Below are positions 1-7,701 of a stretch of DNA of 29,304 bases, one piece after another. Location: contig CAZPBO010000025.1 in the NCBI GenBank assembly GCA_964584815.1, forward strand, positions 1-29,304. The letters run 5' to 3'. Numbering within the stretch: the first letter of the stretch is position 1; every line of letters starts with the position of its first letter. The position numbers and the translations under genes are program-made. Source of the stretch: CAZPBO01 sp964584815 (GTDB taxonomy: Bacteria > Planctomycetota > SKW154). The notes under the pieces were generated by a model. The model was given only the letters and a program-made list of their open reading frames with translations. It was not told where the DNA came from and did no database searches.

Positions 1-328
1 AATAGGTGTGGATGCAAGGAACTCCCAGCATTTTTGCGGCGAGGCGTCCCAGCCAACCCGCTTTGGACATATGAGTGTGGACAAGATGGGGTTTGAAACG
101 GCGCGTAAGGGAGACGATTTCTGCCAGCGCCAGCGCATCGCGGTGCGGAGAAAGCGGTCTTGCAAGATGCCGCAAGCGCACGACATCAAAGGGCATCTCT
201 ATCTGGGGTTCGTCAATACAAATGCCTGCACCGACTATGGCATCACAGTCAAGGCGAGGGACAAATTCTGCCAGTGGTCGGGCGACCCCGCCCAAATTGA
301 GCCGTGTCACAAGATGGAGCACCCTCAT
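1..328 (-). CDS. Glycosyltransferase family 4, N-terminal part (runs off window)
   Basis: Only the first 109 codons are present; the gene continues past base 1. The protein opens with MRVLHLVTRLNLGGVARPLA, the usual first strand and glycine-rich loop of GT-B fold, GT4 glycosyltransferases. Further on, near residues 85-100, comes PHLVHTHMSKAGWLGRLAAK, the typical 'hhHxHxxxxG..aRlaA' segment of the acceptor-side domain. Such enzymes move a sugar from an activated nucleotide donor to a lipid or polysaccharide acceptor at the inner face of the membrane. The ATG overlaps the cdsA stop codon (ATGA), so it is probably translated by coupling within the purA-uppS-cdsA operon. The donor and acceptor cannot be told from this fragment. 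The donor-binding C-terminal domain with its E-x7-E motif lies outside the window. Confidence 0.8.
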   Translation of the reverse strand, partial: MRVLHLVTRLNLGGVARPLAEFVPRLDCDAIVGAGICIDEPQIEMPFDVVRLRHLARPLSPHRDALALAEIVSLTRRFKPHLVHTHMSKAGWLGRLAAKMLGVPCIHTY

Positions 329-1158
329 AGAACTGTTATCCCCTTAAGGAGGAAGAAAGCAACCGGCGCGGCAAGAAGGAAACAGTCGCAAAAGTCAAGT
401 AGACCTCCCGAACCCGGTATCAGGTCGGCGCTGTCCTTTACTCCGCTGTAGCGCTTCAGAAGCGACTCGCCCAAATCGCCCATCTGCCCGAACACCCCGC
501 AGGCAAGCGCAAACGGCAAAAGCAACAATGCAGGAAACTTTATGCCAAAGAGCGCCGCAGTAAGATAGGCAACCCCCACCCCGCCGGCAACACCAAAAAG
601 TGATCCCTCAACCGTCTTGGCGGGACTCACAGGATGAAGTTTGTGACGCCCCAATGACGAACCGAGCAGATAACCGCATATGTCGTTTGCCTTCACGATA
701 AAAATGAAGAGGGCAGGATATGCGGGGTTGTAGGCTTGCCCTGCGCGGTTAAGAAGGCTTAAGAAAGCCAGCCCCCCGCCGATGTAGAAGGGAAGAAACA
801 CGGTCAACGCCAACGCCGCGCCATCCGTCTCACCCCGCCGGCAGAGAAAAACCAAAAACGCGCTCACAATAGAAAAAAACAGCAGCAATGGTAGCGCAGA
901 AATCAGCAAAGCAGGCTTAAAAGGCGGTGCAGAGAGCAGATAAAGAGCAAAAGCGGCTGTGGTAACAAAGACGGTGGGAACTTTGTGACGCTTTTGCAGC
1001 ATTTTTGCCGCCTCAACGGAGGCGCCAAGACAGATAACCCCAAAGAGGGCAAAAAGCGCCCATCCCCGTGTCCACAAAGCATCCAAGCCGAGAACCGCAA
1101 ACACACAGGCGGCTGCTGCAAAACCTGACGCCACCTTGACGCCCGAGACACGCCCCAA
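325..1158 (-). CDS. cdsA: Phosphatidate cytidylyltransferase (CDP-diglyceride synthase)
   Basis: CdsA makes CDP-diacylglycerol from phosphatidate and CTP, the branch point of phospholipid synthesis, in the cytoplasmic membrane. The 277-residue protein is almost wholly hydrophobic (about seven to eight membrane segments), as usual for the family. It has the motifs ANDICGYLLGSSLGRHKL and SPAKTVEGS (residues 157-186), then the signature from S232 to D258 (SLLKRYSGVKDSADLIPG, then SGGLLDFCD). Two signature positions deviate: the usual PGHGG is PGSGG, and the usual DRxD is DFCD. Both acidic residues (D255, D258) are kept. The start is TTG directly after the uppS TAG. GGAGGG lies 7 bases upstream of it, which supports this start. 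The stop overlaps the GT4 start. The common neighbour dxr is not next to it here. Confidence 0.9.
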   Translation of the reverse strand: MGRVSGVKVASGFAAAACVFAVLGLDALWTRGWALFALFGVICLGASVEAAKMLQKRHKVPTVFVTTAAFALYLLSAPPFKPALLISALPLLLFFSIVSAFLVFLCRRGETDGAALALTVFLPFYIGGGLAFLSLLNRAGQAYNPAYPALFIFIVKANDICGYLLGSSLGRHKLHPVSPAKTVEGSLFGVAGGVGVAYLTAALFGIKFPALLLLPFALACGVFGQMGDLGESLLKRYSGVKDSADLIPGSGGLLDFCDCFLLAAPVAFFLLKGITVL

Positions 1159-1833
1159 CTACAGCCCTCCAAAACGGCGCTTCCGCCGCGAAAACTCCTC
1201 TACCGCCAACGCAAAATGCTCATATCCAAAATCAGGCCATAAAACATCCAAGAATACCAACTCCGCATATGCCGCCTGCCACAAAAGGAAATTTGACAGG
1301 CGCTTTTCTCCCGCGGTGCGGATTATCAGGTCGCATTCAGCGATTTGCGGGGCATACAGCGCCTGCGATATGGTGTGGGGGGTGATGGGGAGGGAGCGCG
1401 CGGCAAGTTTTGCCGCCGCGTCCGCAATTTCTGCCCTCCCGCCGTAGTTGAGCGCAAGATAGACGCTTATCCTATTATTCTGTGCTGTCTTGCGCTCAAG
1501 ACGCTCCAAAGCGGCTACAAGGTCGGCAGGCAGACCATCCCGCCGACCTATGGCGCAAAACCTGACACCCAACTCCATTATCCGCCGCTCCTGCAGCACT
1601 ATATGCTTTTTAAGAAGCGAAAAAAGGAAAGAGACCTCCTCGTAAGGGCGTTTCCAGTTCTCGGTGCTGAAGGCGTAAAGGATGAGATGTTTGATGTTGA
1701 GAACAAGTGCGTTTTCAACGGTGCGGAAGACAGCACGCGCACCCTGACGGTGCCCCTCAACGCGCGGCAGACCACGCTGTCTTGCCCATCTCCCGTTGCC
1801 GTCCATCACTATCCCCACAACCTGTGGTCTCAA
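1159..1833 (-). CDS. uppS: Isoprenyl transferase (undecaprenyl diphosphate synthase)
   Basis: This cis-prenyltransferase adds isopentenyl units to farnesyl diphosphate to make the undecaprenyl carrier lipid of peptidoglycan and surface polysaccharides. It is a soluble cytoplasmic enzyme. At 224 residues it is slightly short for the family (usually 225-250). The catalytic Asp lies in MDGNGRWARQRG (D11). YAFSTENWKRP (near residue 55) and RTAGEKRLSNFLLWQAAYAE (near residue 175) are textbook family motifs. The usual His just before the MDGNGR block is Val here. It starts with TTG, and the TTG overlaps the purA TGA (TTGA). Purine-rich GGAGAGGGAG stands just upstream. It is transcribed with purA and cdsA; uppS-cdsA pairing is very common. 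Confidence 0.93.
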   Translation of the reverse strand: MRPQVVGIVMDGNGRWARQRGLPRVEGHRQGARAVFRTVENALVLNIKHLILYAFSTENWKRPYEEVSFLFSLLKKHIVLQERRIMELGVRFCAIGRRDGLPADLVAALERLERKTAQNNRISVYLALNYGGRAEIADAAAKLAARSLPITPHTISQALYAPQIAECDLIIRTAGEKRLSNFLLWQAAYAELVFLDVLWPDFGYEHFALAVEEFSRRKRRFGGL

Positions 1834-3092
1834 GACTCCCTCTCCAGCAACTCCTTTCGCTCACCCCCCACCGAAACGCCACTCACCTTAACACCCAACT
1901 CCCCCTCAATAAATGATAGAAACTCAAGCGCCTCGGACGGCAGGCGTGAAAATGCATCCACCCCTTTGAGACCACCCCAGCCGCAAAACACCTTAAAGAG
2001 CGGCTCAACATCCGCAAGAGAGCCGATGTCTGCAGGAAACTCTGTCATCACATCTGACCCTACGCGGTAGGCGTTGCAAACTTTTATCTTTTCCAACCCA
2101 GCGAGCACATCAAGTTTTGTGACAAAAAGGTGTGTGGGGGCGGCGATGCGGCAGGCATATCTTAAGGCGGGCAGGTCAAGCCAGCCGCACCGTCTGGGAC
2201 GGTTGGTTGTGGCGCCAAACTCGCCACCCCGTCTGCGCAGAGTCTCCCCAACATCTCCTTCCTCTTCTGTCGGGAACGGTCCTGCGCCCACCCTCGTGGT
2301 ATAGCACTTCAGAACGCCTATCACCCGTTGCGGAACGACATTTACCCCACAGCCGCTTGAAATGCCGTCCGTTGCAGGATGGCAGGATGTGACATACGGA
2401 TATGTGCCGTGGTCAATGTCCAGCATAACGCCTTGAGCGCCTTCAAGCAGGATTTCTGCTCCACTGTTGAGGGCTTTCTGCAGGATTGCGGCGGTGCTGG
2501 CGACGAATTTCTGCAGTCTCTGTGCCACATCTTCGCACCACGAAAACAGATACTCAAAAGACGGTGGCTCAATTTGCGCCTTCATCAGAAGTGGACTCTT
2601 CACCTCAAGCAGGGTCTTTATCCGCTGCTTCAAGATTGTGGGGGAGTAAAGGTCAACCACCCGAATGCCCAGACGGTATGCTCTGTCGGCATAGCAGGGA
2701 CCTACGCCACGCTTTGTGGTGCCTATGCCCAGAAGTCTGTCCAGCGCTTCATCTTCCATCTTGTGAAGGGGCAGCACAAGATGGGCGCGCTGGGATATCC
2801 ACAACCTGTTCTCGTAAGCAATCCCCGCTTCCTCAAGAGTTTTCAACTCAGAGAAGAAGGATTCTGGGTCAAAGGCGACACCGCGGCAGACAAGGCAGGT
2901 TGTGCGGTCGTGAAGGATTCCTGATGGGATGATGTGGAAGACAAACCGCCTGCCGTTGACGATGACGGTGTGCCCGGCGTTTGAACCGCTGGCGTAGCGG
3001 ACGACATAATCGGTGTGCGCCGCCAAGGCGTCCACCAACTTCCCTTTGCCCTCATCACCCCATTGAAGTCCCACAACTGCTGTAACCGTCAC
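1830..3092 (-). CDS. purA: Adenylosuccinate synthetase
   Basis: PurA joins IMP and aspartate using GTP, giving adenylosuccinate, the first committed step from IMP to AMP. The 420-residue length is normal. The P-loop GDEGKGK is at residues 12-18 with catalytic Asp13, and His41 is in NAGHTV; both match the positions in the Escherichia coli enzyme. LEGAQGVMLDIDHGTYPYVT and ATTNRPRRCGWLDLPALRYA are further family motifs. The start is GTG at 3092, with GGGAGGAA 6-8 bases upstream. It is the first gene of the minus-strand unit purA-uppS-cdsA-GT4 and overlaps uppS by 4 bases. A possible promoter stands at 3119-3147. Confidence 0.96.
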   Translation of the reverse strand: MTVTAVVGLQWGDEGKGKLVDALAAHTDYVVRYASGSNAGHTVIVNGRRFVFHIIPSGILHDRTTCLVCRGVAFDPESFFSELKTLEEAGIAYENRLWISQRAHLVLPLHKMEDEALDRLLGIGTTKRGVGPCYADRAYRLGIRVVDLYSPTILKQRIKTLLEVKSPLLMKAQIEPPSFEYLFSWCEDVAQRLQKFVASTAAILQKALNSGAEILLEGAQGVMLDIDHGTYPYVTSCHPATDGISSGCGVNVVPQRVIGVLKCYTTRVGAGPFPTEEEGDVGETLRRRGGEFGATTNRPRRCGWLDLPALRYACRIAAPTHLFVTKLDVLAGLEKIKVCNAYRVGSDVMTEFPADIGSLADVEPLFKVFCGWGGLKGVDAFSRLPSEALEFLSFIEGELGVKVSGVSVGGERKELLERES

Positions 3093-3118
3093 GAAAATTC
3101 CTCCCTGACTCCGAGACT

Positions 3119-3147
3119 ATTTTAACGACGCTGCTGTCCTTAAACCA
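3119..3147 (-). promoter_or_regulatory. Possible promoter of the purA operon
   Basis: On the minus strand a good -10 element, TAAAAT (3119-3124), is preceded after 17 bases by TGGTTT (3142-3147), which is a weak -35. The predicted transcript would start about 20 bases before the purA GTG, leaving room for its GGGAGGAA ribosome binding site. The poor -35 makes this tentative. Confidence 0.35.
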
Positions 3148-3179
3148 GAAATCAACCGCTTACGCAACCGCCAAAAGGG

Positions 3180-3208
3180 TTGACATTTTGCCAAAATGAC
3201 GGCAAGAT
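3180..3208 (+). promoter_or_regulatory. Possible promoter of the membrane protein / dehydrogenase pair
   Basis: A perfect -35 TTGACA (3180-3185) is followed after 17 bases by CAAGAT (3203-3208), a weak -10. GGAGG (3221-3225) and the GTG start at 3233 lie at sensible distances downstream. It is the only strong -35 in the 140-base divergent gap between purA and the 3233 gene, which holds nothing else I can recognise. Confidence 0.4.
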
Positions 3209-3232
3209 TAAAGCCACATTGGAGGGCATCTT

Positions 3233-3931
3233 GTGGCAGAGGAAAAGAAGAGAAAGAAGGTGAGTTTCTACAAGCCGTTTATATGGGCGGGGGTGTTGAT
3301 GGGGATATTGAGTGCGGCGCCATATACGGAACTGATGAATTTCTTCTATTATTGGTGGGGCTTTGTGGGCGGCGTTATGGCAACTTACATCTTGAGCCGC
3401 CGCTATCCTTACTTCAACCCTATCCAAGGCGCGGTTCTCGGCTTCCTGTCAGGCGCTGTGGCTATTGTGATTGTCCTTGCCGCGACCTTCTCCACTTCCT
3501 TCCTCAACATATCCTACCGCAAAAAGATTTACCCTGACTTTATCCGCAAGGATTTGGTGAAGCGGCTTGAGAGTGTGCAGATGCCGGTTGTGCGTGGAAA
3601 GGTGCTGCCGCTCACCAAGGAGGAGATTGACTTGAAAGCGGACGAGATGGGGGGCAAGACGAGCGACTGGTATCTGATATATCTGCTTTACACGATAGCG
3701 GCACTGGCGATGACCTCAATACTGGGGGGACTTCTTGGCGGGGCACTCTTTGGCAAACCGGCGCCGAAAAGAAAATACCCATATGCGCGCAGGCGCCCCC
3801 AAGCACGGGGTGCTGGAGTTGCACAAAAACCTCAACAGGGCGAGCAACGCTCTGATGAGGCATCCCAGCAGACAGAAGAGGCGGATGAGGGAGGCGCTGA
3901 TTCATCAAATCTGGAGCCGCCATCTCAATGA
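3233..3931 (+). CDS. Unknown multi-pass membrane protein with charged C-terminal tail
   Basis: I do not recognise a family. The 232-residue protein has a basic start (AEEKKRKKVS). Three hydrophobic segments follow at about residues 14-33, 38-55 and 64-88. A soluble, charged region (about 95-145) comes next, then another glycine-rich hydrophobic segment near 148-175. The tail from about residue 180 is low in complexity: first Arg/Pro-rich, then Gln/Glu/Ser-rich, so probably disordered and cytoplasmic. The GTG start has GGAGG 7 bases upstream. The stop overlaps the start of the nucleotide-sugar dehydrogenase (ATGA), so the two are probably cotranslated. That suggests, but does not show, a role in surface polysaccharide or envelope assembly. 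Confidence 0.75.
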   Translation: MAEEKKRKKVSFYKPFIWAGVLMGILSAAPYTELMNFFYYWWGFVGGVMATYILSRRYPYFNPIQGAVLGFLSGAVAIVIVLAATFSTSFLNISYRKKIYPDFIRKDLVKRLESVQMPVVRGKVLPLTKEEIDLKADEMGGKTSDWYLIYLLYTIAALAMTSILGGLLGGALFGKPAPKRKYPYARRRPQARGAGVAQKPQQGEQRSDEASQQTEEADEGGADSSNLEPPSQ

Positions 3932-5238
3932 GCGAGAAGTTGCTGGGTTTGATAGAGAGCCGTCGCGCGCAGGTATCCGTTATCGGCTGCGGTTATGTGG
4001 GACTGCCCCTTGCTCTGACGCTGTGGCGAACAGGTTTTCGCGTCTTTGCGGTTGATATTGATAGACAGAAGGTGGAATCGCTGCGCGCCTGCCGCCCCTA
4101 TGTCTGGGGTGTTGGGGAGTGCGAACTCAAACAAGCCTTAAGCAGCGGAGATTTCGTTCCCACAGGATATACGGATGAGGCGGCAGAAAGCGATGTGGTT
4201 CTGCTATGTCTGCCAACGCCACTGGATGAGAACAACATTCCCGATTTGACGGCGGTGAGGCAGACGGCTGAATGGCTGGCGCGGCATCTGCGCAGAGAGC
4301 AGTTGGTGGTGCTTGAGTCAACAACATATCCTGGGACAACAGAGGAGGTTCTGCGCCCGATACTGGAGGGGTCTGGTCTGACAGCGGGGGAGGATTTCTA
4401 TCTTGCATATGCGCCGCACCGCTATGACCCTGGCAGCGAGGGGCGCCGTATAGGGGATATTCCGCGTGTTGTGGGGGGTGTGGGGGAAGCGTCGCTTGAT
4501 GTGGCGGCTGCGTTCTATGAGACATTCACGCCGAAAGTGGTGCGTGTCTCAAACACCCAAACGGCGGAAGCGGTGAAGATGCTGGAGAACATATTTCGCG
4601 CTGTAAACATAGCGCTCGTCAACGAGTTGAAAGAGGTTTTTCTGAAACTTGGTGTTGACACATACGAGGCGATAGAGGCGGCGGCGACAAAGCCGTTTGG
4701 GTTTATGAAGTTTTTGCCGGGACCGGGGTTTGGGGGGCATTGCGTTCCTGTTGACCCGTTCTACCTTGCGTGGCGTGCGAAGCAGGTTGGTCTGGAGTGC
4801 GATTTTGTGGAGTTGGCAGGGAGGATAAACCGTCAGTTGGCGGGCAGGATTGTCTGGCGCATCCTGACGGAATGCGCAAAAAGGGGCATAAAGCCCTCTG
4901 ACACCCCGTTCGTCATAGTTGGTGTTGCATACAAACCCAACATAGCGGACACAAGGGAGTCTCCCGCCTTTCCCATAATGCGCCTTTTGAAGTCGGTGGG
5001 CGCTTCCGTTTCCTATTATGACCCTCTCGTTCCGAGACTGCCGAAACTGCGTCTTTATCCAGAGTTTGCGGGGATGGTCTCAACCGAACTTGACGGGCTT
5101 TCTGAAAAAGCGTTGGTGATAGTGAGCGACCACGATGCGGTTGACTACGAGAGTCTGACGGAGGCAAGGGTGGTGTTTGATACAAGATTTGCGATGCGCA
5201 GACGGGGGATATTCGGTGCGACTATTGTTGAGGTATAA
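3928..5238 (+). CDS. UDP-N-acetyl-D-hexosamine 6-dehydrogenase family (WecC/WbpA/TuaD-like)
   Basis: These NAD-dependent enzymes oxidise C6 of a UDP-sugar twice, giving a UDP-uronic acid for capsule, O-antigen or other surface glycans. The NAD-binding GCGYVG (residues 20-25) opens the protein. TAEAVKMLEN (Lys218) and GPGFGGHCVPVDPFYL with the catalytic Cys272 follow. GVAYKPNIADTRESPA is the usual signature of the C-terminal domain. Its 436 residues are normal. The GGHC-P-DPFYL form fits the UDP-GlcNAc/UDP-ManNAc dehydrogenase branch better than the UDP-glucose branch. One substitution stands out: the usual SPER/APER at the start of the linker segment reads APHR (162-165). It overlaps the upstream membrane protein by 4 bases. 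Exact substrate is not decided by the sequence. Confidence 0.9.
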   Translation: MSEKLLGLIESRRAQVSVIGCGYVGLPLALTLWRTGFRVFAVDIDRQKVESLRACRPYVWGVGECELKQALSSGDFVPTGYTDEAAESDVVLLCLPTPLDENNIPDLTAVRQTAEWLARHLRREQLVVLESTTYPGTTEEVLRPILEGSGLTAGEDFYLAYAPHRYDPGSEGRRIGDIPRVVGGVGEASLDVAAAFYETFTPKVVRVSNTQTAEAVKMLENIFRAVNIALVNELKEVFLKLGVDTYEAIEAAATKPFGFMKFLPGPGFGGHCVPVDPFYLAWRAKQVGLECDFVELAGRINRQLAGRIVWRILTECAKRGIKPSDTPFVIVGVAYKPNIADTRESPAFPIMRLLKSVGASVSYYDPLVPRLPKLRLYPEFAGMVSTELDGLSEKALVIVSDHDAVDYESLTEARVVFDTRFAMRRRGIFGATIVEV

Positions 5239-5251
5239 ATTTTTGGTAAAT

Positions 5252-5286
5252 CCCCTGAAAAACTGTTGCCTCAAGAGGTTTTGGGG
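5252..5286. repeat. Interrupted inverted repeat over the promoter of the 5320 gene
   Basis: CCCC-TGA-AAAAC (5252-5263) can pair with GTTTT-GGGG (5278-5286), with a three-base bulge. The loop itself contains CCTC-AA-GAGG (5269-5278). No clear T-run follows, so it is a poor intrinsic terminator. It covers the -35 and spacer of the promoter at 5266-5293, so an operator or a weak terminator for the upstream operon are both possible. Flanking it are two exact copies of GGTATAAATTT (5232-5242 and 5286-5296), 54 bases apart. Confidence 0.4.
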
Positions 5287-5293
5287 GTATAAA
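5266..5293 (+). promoter_or_regulatory. Promoter of the RsbW-like gene
   Basis: TTGCCT (5266-5271) and TATAAA (5288-5293) are separated by 16 bases, a good sigma-70-type match. Transcription would start near 5300. That places the candidate GTG at 5305 almost at the 5' end and favours the ATG at 5320 as the real start. The -10 lies in a GGGGTATAAAT block that recurs upstream of the 27657 gene. Confidence 0.5.
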
Positions 5294-5319
5294 TTTCTGT
5301 CAAAGTGGGGTCTTGCCCT

Positions 5320-5757
5320 ATGATTCATAAGAGTGTAAGGCACGCTGCGGTTGCCCCGCGCAGTGAGAAGGGGCTGGAGGAGTTACGTGTCTTTTCGCGC
5401 GAGGCGATGGAAGATGCCGCGCTGGATGACTACGACAAGGGGCTTGTGCTGCTCTGCATTGACGAGGTTCTGACAGCGGTTATTGAGAACGCAAAGCGAT
5501 TTGCGTCTGAAGAGGCACACCTTCAACTCATTATTGACATTGATGAGGTGCGCGTGCGGATTATGATTGAGGACTCCGAAACCCGTTTTGATAACCGCCT
5601 TGATGAGCAGACATTCGGTTCAATTCGCGACGACGACGCAAGACGGGAAATTGATGTGCTGTTCCTCTCTTCTGTGATGGATGAGGTGACATATAACTAC
5701 CAAAAAGGTCTGCAGAATGTGCTTGTGATGACGAAGTTTCTGCCGACAGCGGATTAG
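5320..5757 (+). CDS. RsbW/SpoIIAB-like anti-sigma factor family protein with degenerate ATP site
   Basis: The 145-residue protein matches the HATPase fold of anti-sigma serine kinases. The N box is clear (CIDEVLTAVIENAKRF, Glu49 and Asn57), and the family ending 'lMDEVeY....g.NvL.m.K' appears as VMDEVTYNYQKGLQNVLVMT (119-138). The G1 region reads IEDSETRFD, keeping Asp85 but not the following Gly. The glycine-rich G2 box (usually GGLGIfli) is replaced by RREIDVLFL (109-117). ATP binding or kinase activity is therefore doubtful, and it may act only as a binding partner. I chose ATG 5320 over GTG 5305 because of the promoter position. It is monocistronic, with no sigma factor or antagonist gene beside it, and its stop interlocks with that of convergent prmC. 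Confidence 0.75.
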   Translation: MIHKSVRHAAVAPRSEKGLEELRVFSREAMEDAALDDYDKGLVLLCIDEVLTAVIENAKRFASEEAHLQLIIDIDEVRVRIMIEDSETRFDNRLDEQTFGSIRDDDARREIDVLFLSSVMDEVTYNYQKGLQNVLVMTKFLPTAD

Positions 5758-6629
5758 CGGTGTGCCAGCAGAACGCGCTTCTGACCGTAAAGGTCGGGAA
5801 GAGACATAAGATAGGTAAAACCCGCCTCCAACACCAAATCTTTGACCGCCGAAACCGTGTTGGGGTTCAACTCAAGAGCAAGCAGACCATCAGCGGACAG
5901 CAGCGGGGCTGCTTCCTTTAGTATGCGTCGGTAAAAGAGGAGCCCGTCATCGCCTGCGAAGACGGCAAGCATCGGTTCGCGCCGCACCTCTTTCGGCACA
6001 GCGTTGAACTCCGCTGTTGTGACATAGGGCGGGTTTGAGACAAGGAGGTCAAAACGGATTTTGGGATTGATGGATGCGACTATGTCGCAGCAGACAAAAC
6101 GGATACGGGTGGCGACGCGGTGTCTGCGGGCGTTGCGCTTTGCCACAAGGAGGGCGGCGTGGCTTATGTCGGTTGCCACAACGCGCACATAAGGGTTGTT
6201 GACGGCAAGGGAGACTGCGATGTTGCCGCTTCCTGTGCCTATGTCCAGCACCAGCAGGCGCTTCTTCTCCTGACGGCGCAGCCAGCGCAGACACGCCTCA
6301 ACAAGGTGCTCCGTAACAGGGCGTGGGATGAGAACATCCTTTGTGACATAAAAGGGGAGGGAGAAAAACTCTTTTTCGCCGATGATGTAGGGGAGAGGTT
6401 CACCTGCGGCGCGGCGGGATACGAAATCAAAGAAGCGTCTGCGGGCGGCGCGGGTCGGTTTGCGCTGCGGCTCAACATAAAGCAGCGCTCTGTCGGGCAG
6501 CCTCATCGCGTTCCGAAGAAGAATCTCTGCCTCAAAACGCGGTTGCTCTATCCCCGCACGCGCCAGAACGCCGCTGGCGACCACCAAAAGCCGCAGCACC
6601 GTCCCCTCATCCTTCGCCACCCCCTCCAA
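5754..6629 (-). CDS. prmC: Peptide chain release factor N5-glutamine methyltransferase
   Basis: PrmC methylates the Gln of the GGQ motif of release factors, using S-adenosylmethionine, and so raises termination efficiency. The SAM-binding motif is VLDIGTGSGNIAVSL and the glutamine-binding motif is SNPPYV. EKEFFSLPFYV and LIPRPVTEHLVE precede them; the usual RPETE reads RPVTE. The start is uncertain. The TTG at 6629 has GGAGGG six bases upstream, and a TTG at 6635 and a GTG at 6620 are in the same frame. All overlap the end of prfA. Being directly downstream of prfA, its substrate, is the classical arrangement. Length is about 291 residues, normal for the family. Confidence 0.92.
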   Translation of the reverse strand: MEGVAKDEGTVLRLLVVASGVLARAGIEQPRFEAEILLRNAMRLPDRALLYVEPQRKPTRAARRRFFDFVSRRAAGEPLPYIIGEKEFFSLPFYVTKDVLIPRPVTEHLVEACLRWLRRQEKKRLLVLDIGTGSGNIAVSLAVNNPYVRVVATDISHAALLVAKRNARRHRVATRIRFVCCDIVASINPKIRFDLLVSNPPYVTTAEFNAVPKEVRREPMLAVFAGDDGLLFYRRILKEAAPLLSADGLLALELNPNTVSAVKDLVLEAGFTYLMSLPDLYGQKRVLLAHR

Positions 6630-7689
6630 GACCAACCCTCCTCAAACGCTCCTCTTTTTCTGCTTCAAGTAACGCTTTCACTATCTCCTCCAAGTTGCCC
6701 TCCATCACCTCATCCAGTTTATAGAGGGTCAGTCCGATGCGGTGGTCGGTGACTCGGTTCTGTGGAAAGTTGTAGGTGCGGATTTTTTCGGAACGGTCAC
6801 CACTGCCCACCATCTGTCGTCTTCTGCTGCTCACCTCCTCCTCTCGCTTGCGCCGCTCCATCTCATATAACCGACTGCGCAATATCCGCATCGCCTTCTG
6901 CAGGTTCCTATGCTGACTGCGCTCATCCTGACAGTAAACCGTCATTCCTGTGGGCAGATGTGTTACCCTCACAGCGCTTGATGTCTTGTTTATTGACTGC
7001 CCACCAGGTCCGCCCCCCTTTATCCGCTCTATTCGCAGGTCCTCATCGGGTATGCGCAACTCCACATCTTCGGGTTCTGGGAGCACCGCCACCGTGGCGG
7101 CAGATGTGTGAATCCGCCCCTGCGACTCCGTCACAGGCACGCGCTGCACCCTGTGTGTTCCCGCCTCGTTGTGCAGCAGGCGCCACGCATCGCGCCCTTC
7201 CACCGCCACTATCACCTCCTTGAAACCGCCCAACTCCGTCGGCGTGGAATCCAGTATCTCGTGCTTCAAGTTATGCTTCTGGAAAAATTTAAGATACATT
7301 CGCATAAGGTCGGCGGCAAAAAGTGCGGCTTCCTCTCCCCCTGTCCCCGCCCGTATCTCCATTATCACCCTTGCCGCCGCCTTCTCCTCACCGCCCAGAA
7401 GCCCCGCCAACTCATCCAACAGGCGCTTCCTCTCCCCCCTTGCCTCCGCCAATTCCTCTTGCGCCAACTCCCTCAACTCCGCATCCGCCTCATCCCGCAG
7501 AACATCTTCCGCCTGCTTTATCCGCTCCTCCACGCGAACAAGCGCATCATAAAGCGTCACTATCTTCCCCAAACGACCCGCCTCGCGCGCCTTCTCCTCA
7601 TAACTTATCCTGTCCCGCATCAGGTCGGGATTGCTCAACTCCTTCTGCAGTTGCTCATATCGCTTCTTTATCTGTTCAAGGCGCTCCAC
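6607..7689 (-). CDS. prfA: Peptide chain release factor 1
   Basis: RF1 recognises UAA and UAG and triggers peptidyl-tRNA hydrolysis on the ribosome. The 360-residue length is exactly typical. The stop-codon-reading tripeptide is PVT (185-187), the RF1 type; RF2 would have SPF. The catalytic GGQ is at 229-231 within GGGPGGQSINKTSSAVRVTH. The N-terminal coiled-coil domain is complete. The start is GTG at 7689, 12 bases after the rpmE stop. The end overlaps the start of prmC, whose product modifies the GGQ glutamine. Confidence 0.96.
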   Translation of the reverse strand: MERLEQIKKRYEQLQKELSNPDLMRDRISYEEKAREAGRLGKIVTLYDALVRVEERIKQAEDVLRDEADAELRELAQEELAEARGERKRLLDELAGLLGGEEKAAARVIMEIRAGTGGEEAALFAADLMRMYLKFFQKHNLKHEILDSTPTELGGFKEVIVAVEGRDAWRLLHNEAGTHRVQRVPVTESQGRIHTSAATVAVLPEPEDVELRIPDEDLRIERIKGGGPGGQSINKTSSAVRVTHLPTGMTVYCQDERSQHRNLQKAMRILRSRLYEMERRKREEEVSSRRRQMVGSGDRSEKIRTYNFPQNRVTDHRIGLTLYKLDEVMEGNLEEIVKALLEAEKEERLRRVGLGGGGEG

Positions 7690-7701
7690 CTATCCCTCAC
7701 C

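Noticed and set aside
5252..5286. Intrinsic terminator for the 3233-5238 operon
   Set aside because: The stem is interrupted and no T-run follows. I kept it only as an inverted repeat over a promoter.
6120..6752. Long plus-strand frames opposite prmC and prfA
   Set aside because: They show no family features and are mirror frames of well-conserved genes in G+C-rich DNA.
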